From contig CAWJXM010000018.1 in assembly GCA_963846635.1 (NCBI GenBank), forward strand, positions 40,221-104,220: 64,000 bases of DNA, in the 5' to 3' direction. How positions within the stretch are numbered: position 1 is the first letter of the stretch; every line of letters starts with the position of its first letter. Positions 62,270 through 64,000 of this stretch are shown piece by piece. The notes under the pieces are model-generated. The model searched no databases. It was given only the letters and a program-made list of their open reading frames with translations, and was not told the origin of the DNA. The translations under genes and the position numbers were made by a program. This DNA is from AP-15 sp963846635 (lineage in GTDB: Bacteria > Pseudomonadota > Alphaproteobacteria > ATCC43930 > CGMCC-115725).

Positions 62270-62358
62270 GCGTGCGCACTCCTCGCGTAGCGAGTAGCGC
62301 AGAGCTTGGACGGCAAGCCGTCTAACGGGGTGTCTGCATTACCCCGATGCGACCCTAA

Positions 62359-62823
62359 TTAGTCCTTCAGCGGCGGGCTGGCAACTGCCAAGGTATTCGC
62401 GGTTCGGGCGGCGGGGATGTACCGGTAGAGCGTCGCGGGAGAAACGCCGAGGCGATGTGCAATTTGAGTAACGCCGATGTCGGGATTGGCCAGCATCGCC
62501 TTGGCGGCCTCAATGCCGTCGTCCGTGAGTTTCGGCGGGCGGCCTCCCGTGCGGCCGGCGCGCCGCGCGGCGGCGAGGCCCGCCTGAGTGCGCTCCCGGA
62601 TCAGGCTGCGCTCGAACTCCGCTAACGCGCCAAACATGTGAAAAACCAGCCGCCCCGGCGCGGTCGTCGTGTCGAGAGCTTCGGTCAAACTGCGAAACCC
62701 GATGCCTCTCACCCGAAGATGTTTGATCGTTTCGATCAACTGCTTCATCGATCGCGCTAGCCGATCGAGCTTCCACACAATCAGCGTGTCGCCGCTGCGC
62801 GCGAATTCAAGGGCGTCATGCAA
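62359..62823 (-). pseudogene. Tn3-type resolvase, N-terminus missing
   Basis: 154 residues of a small serine recombinase: GDTLIVWKLDRLARSMKQLI, GIGFRSLTEALDTTTAPGRL, GALAEFERSLIRERTQAGLA and a full HTH (IGVTQIAHRLGVSPATLYRY). The first 40-60 residues with the catalytic serine are replaced at about 62820 by the end of an MFS gene on the other strand. It is inactive unless a start upstream existed before the rearrangement. Confidence 0.78.
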
Positions 62824-63403
62824 GGCTGGACCGGCTGGCTATACGTGACCTGGATGCCGTCTCTGCTGTCGAAAAACTATGGGCTGGAGCTCAGAAATCA
62901 TTGCTGTTCTATGCCCTCACGCTGTTGTGCGCGATGGTCGCCGAGCTGCTCGGCAGCGTTGTCACCGACCATCTGCTGCGCCGCACCGGAAGCCTGCAGA
63001 TCGCGCGCTCGCTGCTGATAGCCACCAGCGATCATCATCGCCGTCGCCTCGCTGTTGCCGGCCATCCTCGTCGATGATCTGCTGATCGGCATGACCGGCT
63101 TCACGCTGGCGCTGTTCTTTCTCGGGTTTGCAATTTCGCCGATCTGGACCGCGACAATGGACATTGCCCCGGCCTATGCGGGTAGTGCGAGCGCTTTGAT
63201 GAATGCCGCCAGGGCGGTTGCCGGGATCATCTCGCCGGTCGCGTTCGGCTGGATCCTCGAGCGCACCAGCAGCTGGACGACCCCGTTTACAGTCTTCGCT
63301 CGGGCTACTGCTGTTCGGTGCCGTCGTGACATTCTGGTTCCGACCCGATCGCCCGCTCGACACGGCCGTTGGGATCGGCGGCTTAGCTGTTGCTGGAAAC
63401 TAA
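62820..63403 (+). pseudogene. MFS transporter C-terminal half, frameshifted
   Basis: Across three frames the sequence gives GWTGWLYVTWMPSLLSKNYG, SLLFYALTLLCAMVAELLGS, VVTDHLLRRTGSLQIARSLL, LALFFLGFAISPIWTATMDI, APAYAGSASALMNAARAVAG and FGWILERTSSWTTPF, ending GAVVTFWFRPDRPLDTAV...AVAGN. This is the second half of an MFS permease with at least three small indels. The front half is missing at the resolvase junction. Confidence 0.72.
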
Positions 63404-63822
63404 GCCCGCGTTGTGGTCCCGCCGCGCGGCATCTTGATCACCTGTGGGGGAGCCATGCTGACATTTTGCGCCAGCGGGATCAGCAGCGTGAAAAAATTGA
63501 TCGCCACTACCCCGAGCAGCATGACAGTGCGGCGGCTCCAGTGGTCGGAAATCGCCGCGGCCGTGAACCCGCCGGCGCAGGCCGCCAGGCTCAATGCGAC
63601 AGCAAGCAGGCGGATCTCGCCGGGGATGATGTGCAACGGCTTTTTGGCGAGCACCAGCAGCGTGCCGGTCATCGAACCGTCGTAACCGTCGACCAGCGCG
63701 ACAAACCCGAGCACAAAGATTACGCTCAGGTGAAACGGGCTAAACGGGATGCTGTCGAGCTTGCTGCCGAGCACGTGGCTGGCGGGATACGCCGTTCTAG
63801 AGACGTGGGGGACTTCTGACAT
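63400..63822 (-). pseudogene. MFS transporter N-terminal fragment
   Basis: 140 residues starting MSEVPHVSRTAYPASHVLGS, with FHLSVIFVLGFVALVDGYDG, LAVALSLAACAGGFTAAAIS and the motif DHWSRRTVMLLGVVAINFFT. These are the first three or four helices of an aromatic-acid:proton-symporter-type MFS. The frame then ends in unrelated residues (VIKMPRGGTTTRA). It is convergent with, and just touches, the other MFS fragment. Confidence 0.7.
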
Positions 63823-64000
63823 GGCGCTCTCCCGATGGCCATGCGATGCGCGGATCGTATCAAGCTGTGAGCAGCCGCGCGTGGACCGAACTCTGACACG
63901 GAAGCTGCTTGCCGATAAAGTGATCGCGTTAACCAGGCGCGTTGGATACGCGCTCGGCGGTAGTTCCCAGCCTCATATCCGGGTGACCACTCCAAGCTCG
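63823..64000. other. Right edge, no gene recognised
   Basis: Upstream region of the MFS fragment. Nothing convincing is visible before the window ends. Confidence 0.4.

Overview
The window looks like a high-GC alphaproteobacterial chromosome, most likely Rhodospirillales/Acetobacteraceae-like. This is inferred from the style of the rpmI-rplT-pheS-pheT block, the RND and hydantoinase proteins and the mix of insertion sequences; it is not proven. A normal, mostly intact core (about 14.0-40.3 kb) lies between two zones packed with mobile elements (0.5-13.5 kb and 40.4-58.6 kb). A decaying right end (58.6-64 kb) holds truncated transporters around one intact operon.

Left mobile zone. An IS21-family element (565-8484) has an intact istA, but its istB is cut twice by two different serine-recombinase elements: element A (2576 bp, inside the Walker A codons) and element B (2709 bp, further downstream). 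Removing both restores a 252-codon istB exactly. Each element carries the same three-gene module, and each junction pair is compatible with an AG crossover dinucleotide. Then come a split ISKra4-like transposase, a tyrosine recombinase, a pRiA4b ORF-3 protein, an unknown protein and an excisionase-like HTH protein. These resemble the end of an integrated island abutting a truncated Gly/Tyr-rich gene.

Core. rpmI-rplT with a promoter, then an attenuator-like terminator and pheS-pheT. These are followed by a class IV aminotransferase, two LTXXQ/Spy-like periplasmic proteins, a D-lactate dehydrogenase-like FAD/FeS oxidase (frameshifted), an APH-type kinase, a ThDP enzyme with a locally shifted C-terminus, and a tightly overlapping four-gene RND efflux operon (adaptor, two pumps, NodT-type outer-membrane lipoprotein). 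An MFS transporter and a frameshifted hydantoinase A-like gene close the core.

Right mobile zone. Two IS701-like elements face each other around inverted REP doublets and an IS66 (ISBst12-type, tnpC only) element. Further right come IS630, IS1380 and IS481 fragments, an IS4 element with an IS110 nested inside it, an IS982 transposase, and a second, inverted IS66 copy. The two IS66 copies differ in the number of a 17-bp coding tandem repeat (2 versus 3). Both also carry 13-bp and 14-bp duplications, and deleting the extra repeat units gives the same 526-codon reading frame in each. A short REP-like motif (core TTCGACAAGCTCAGG) sits at the break points of transposase genes at three sites. A perfect 28-bp inverted repeat encloses a structured loop beside the IS110 gene.

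Right end. An operon of a DUF1259 protein, a YVTN/beta-propeller protein and an outer-membrane-type exported protein is flanked by three truncated MFS genes and an N-terminally truncated resolvase. No CRISPR array, rRNA or tRNA was recognised.
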